From: Methanofastidiosum sp964630765
Lineage (GTDB): Archaea > Methanobacteriota_B > Thermococci > Methanofastidiosales > Methanofastidiosaceae
Direction: 5' to 3'
Assembly: GCA_964630765.1 (NCBI GenBank)
Contig: CAZVXE010000075.1
Location: forward strand, 1 to 5,337
Length of the DNA stretch: 5,337 nt
Shown: in pieces, positions 4,786 through 5,337 of the stretch
How the letters are laid out: each line of letters starts with the position of its first letter
How positions within the stretch are numbered: the first letter of the stretch is position 1
The notes under the pieces: model-generated
What the model saw: only the letters and a program-made list of their open reading frames with translations
What the model was told of the DNA's origin: nothing
The model's database searches: none
Position numbers and translations under genes: made by a program

Positions 4786-5144
4786 TCTCCCACCTTCGGT
4801 TTTGTATAACCTTTCAGATTATTAAAATCTTTAAGTGATCTTTGAACTAGTAAATAGAGTTCATTTTTATCTGTTATAGCAATCATGTGCGCGGGAGGGT
4901 GAATCTTTCGAAGCCTGTCTATTATTAGGCCACCTTCGCCCTCAACAGATGCTATGACATTGGCTTTAAACTTTATTTTTACTTCTTGTTTTAAAGTTTT
5001 TTTCAAAAGTGTCTCTGAAAATTCCTCTGTTATAACTTTGGGTTTCCCAATTACCTTTAGGTCGCCATATCTCTTCATATCAGAAAGAGATGTCAATATT
5101 TTATCAAATGATTCAGCTCTCAGAAGCACAAAAGTAGTTTCCAC
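4782..5144 (-). CDS. Small archaeal protein, DUF356-like, function unknown
   Basis: This 120-residue protein begins with a beta strand (TFVLLRAESFDKILTSL, 4-20), continues with GKPKVITEEFSETLL (34-48), a second strand region VKIKFKANVIASVEG (55-69), and a conserved-looking IHPPAHMIAI (81-90). I recall this layout, with RIHPPAH near residue 80, from the DUF356 family of methanogens; I am only moderately sure of that match. No catalytic motif, membrane segment or metal site is visible; it looks like a small soluble alpha/beta protein. The start is GTG at 5144: an in-frame TAA lies two codons upstream and no ATG occurs before residue 23, which would remove the first strand. A second GTG at residue 6 is possible. 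It overlaps the phosphopantetheine adenylyltransferase gene by four bases, so the two are co-translated and a role near CoA metabolism is conceivable but unproven. Confidence 0.8.
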   Translation of the reverse strand: METTFVLLRAESFDKILTSLSDMKRYGDLKVIGKPKVITEEFSETLLKKTLKQEVKIKFKANVIASVEGEGGLIIDRLRKIHPPAHMIAITDKNELYLLVQRSLKDFNNLKGYTKPKVGE

Positions 5145-5164
5145 AAATTATTTAGTGAACAATG

Positions 5165-5172
5165 AAATAAAA
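5165..5172 (-). promoter_or_regulatory. Possible box A of the DUF356-like/coaD operon
   Basis: On the minus strand this reads TTTTATTT, centred about 25 bases before the GTG start. That spacing would give a nearly leaderless mRNA and supports the GTG at 5144. The match to the consensus is modest. Confidence 0.35.
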
Positions 5173-5208
5173 GTTTTTGCCTAAAGTTGGAGAAAAAATA
5201 ACCAAAAC

Positions 5209-5219
5209 CTTTATATATA
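5209..5219 (+). promoter_or_regulatory. Box A (TATA) of tRNA-Gly
   Basis: CTTTATATATA, preceded by the A-rich ACCAAAAC that suits a TFB recognition element, is the strongest TATA box in the window. Transcription would start near 5240, about 12 bases before the mature tRNA, giving a short 5' leader for RNase P to remove. The 107 bases between the DUF356-like gene and the tRNA hold this box and the divergent box at 5165-5172; I see no other feature there. Confidence 0.65.
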
Positions 5220-5251
5220 TTTTTTAGGAGTAGAAAAATACTCTTAGTAAT

Positions 5252-5323
5252 GCGGTTGTAGTGTAGTGGCTAGCACGCGAGCTTGCCAAGCTCGCAACTC
5301 GGGTTCGAATCCCGGCGACCGCA
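5252..5323 (+). tRNA. tRNA-Gly (anticodon GCC)
   Basis: All four arms fold. The acceptor stem pairs 5252-5258 (GCGGTTG) with 5316-5322 (CGACCGC), with one G-U pair. The D stem pairs GTGT 5261-5264 with GCAC 5273-5276. The anticodon stem pairs CGAGC 5278-5282 with GCTCG 5290-5294 around the loop TTGCCAA, giving anticodon GCC at 5285-5287, which reads GGC and GGU codons. The T arm has stem 5299-5303/5311-5315 and loop TTCGAAT. The discriminator is A5323. CCA is not encoded. No intron is present. Confidence 0.97.
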
Positions 5324-5327
5324 CTTC

Positions 5328-5332
5328 TTTTT
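5328..5332 (+). terminator. Oligo-T terminator after tRNA-Gly
   Basis: Five T residues begin five bases after the discriminator base, within the pyrimidine-rich CTTCTTTTT. This placement is typical for archaeal tRNA transcripts, which end at short T-runs and are then trimmed and given CCA. Confidence 0.5.
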
Positions 5333-5337
5333 ATTAC

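Noticed and set aside
4954..5184. 76-codon open frame on the plus strand
   Set aside because: It is antisense to the DUF356-like gene and runs into its promoter region; no support for translation.
1..5337. Mobile element, CRISPR array, toxin-antitoxin or defence system
   Set aside because: No transposase, integrase, regularly spaced repeat, or paired small toxin-like genes are visible; no gene lacks a plausible housekeeping or regulatory reading except the DUF356-like one.

Overview
This window looks like the chromosome of an AT-rich euryarchaeon, possibly a methanogen or a close relative. Several genes are archaeal in kind: deoxyhypusine synthase (hypusination of aIF5A), an archaeal-type NMN adenylyltransferase, an archaeal-type phosphopantetheine adenylyltransferase, a small-type archaetidylserine/phosphatidylserine decarboxylase, NikR, and an Lrp/AsnC regulator with a C-terminal cysteine cluster. 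One small protein resembles the DUF356 family of methanogens. Promoters read as archaeal TATA/box A elements about 25 bases from starts, and the tRNA lacks an encoded CCA. I cannot name genus or species.

Layout, left to right: the 3' end of a decarboxylase gene (+, 1-213) converges with iorB (-), the beta subunit of indolepyruvate ferredoxin oxidoreductase, without iorA beside it. A short divergent promoter region (803-868) separates iorB from a two-gene unit, deoxyhypusine synthase then nadM (+), joined by a one-base stop/start overlap. nadM converges with an operon on the minus strand, nikR then a secreted polysaccharide deacetylase. nikR is divergent from an Lrp/AsnC-family regulator (+), across 138 bases of AT-rich DNA that holds several palindromes and repeated TATAAG hexamers. 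The regulator converges with, and overlaps by four bases, a second minus-strand operon: a DUF356-like gene followed by the phosphopantetheine adenylyltransferase. The window ends with a tRNA-Gly(GCC) that has its own strong promoter and an oligo-T terminator.

Most genes are housekeeping: lipid headgroup, 2-oxoacid oxidation, hypusine, NAD and CoA synthesis. One functional link is visible: deoxyhypusine synthase uses NAD, and the translationally coupled nadM makes it. The accessory part is the centre, where a nickel-sensing repressor is co-transcribed with an exported deacetylase and faces a regulator whose cysteine tail may bind metal or an Fe-S cluster. I see no defence system, mobile element, CRISPR array or clearly undescribed multi-gene system. 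The nikR/Lrp region is the best candidate for new regulation.
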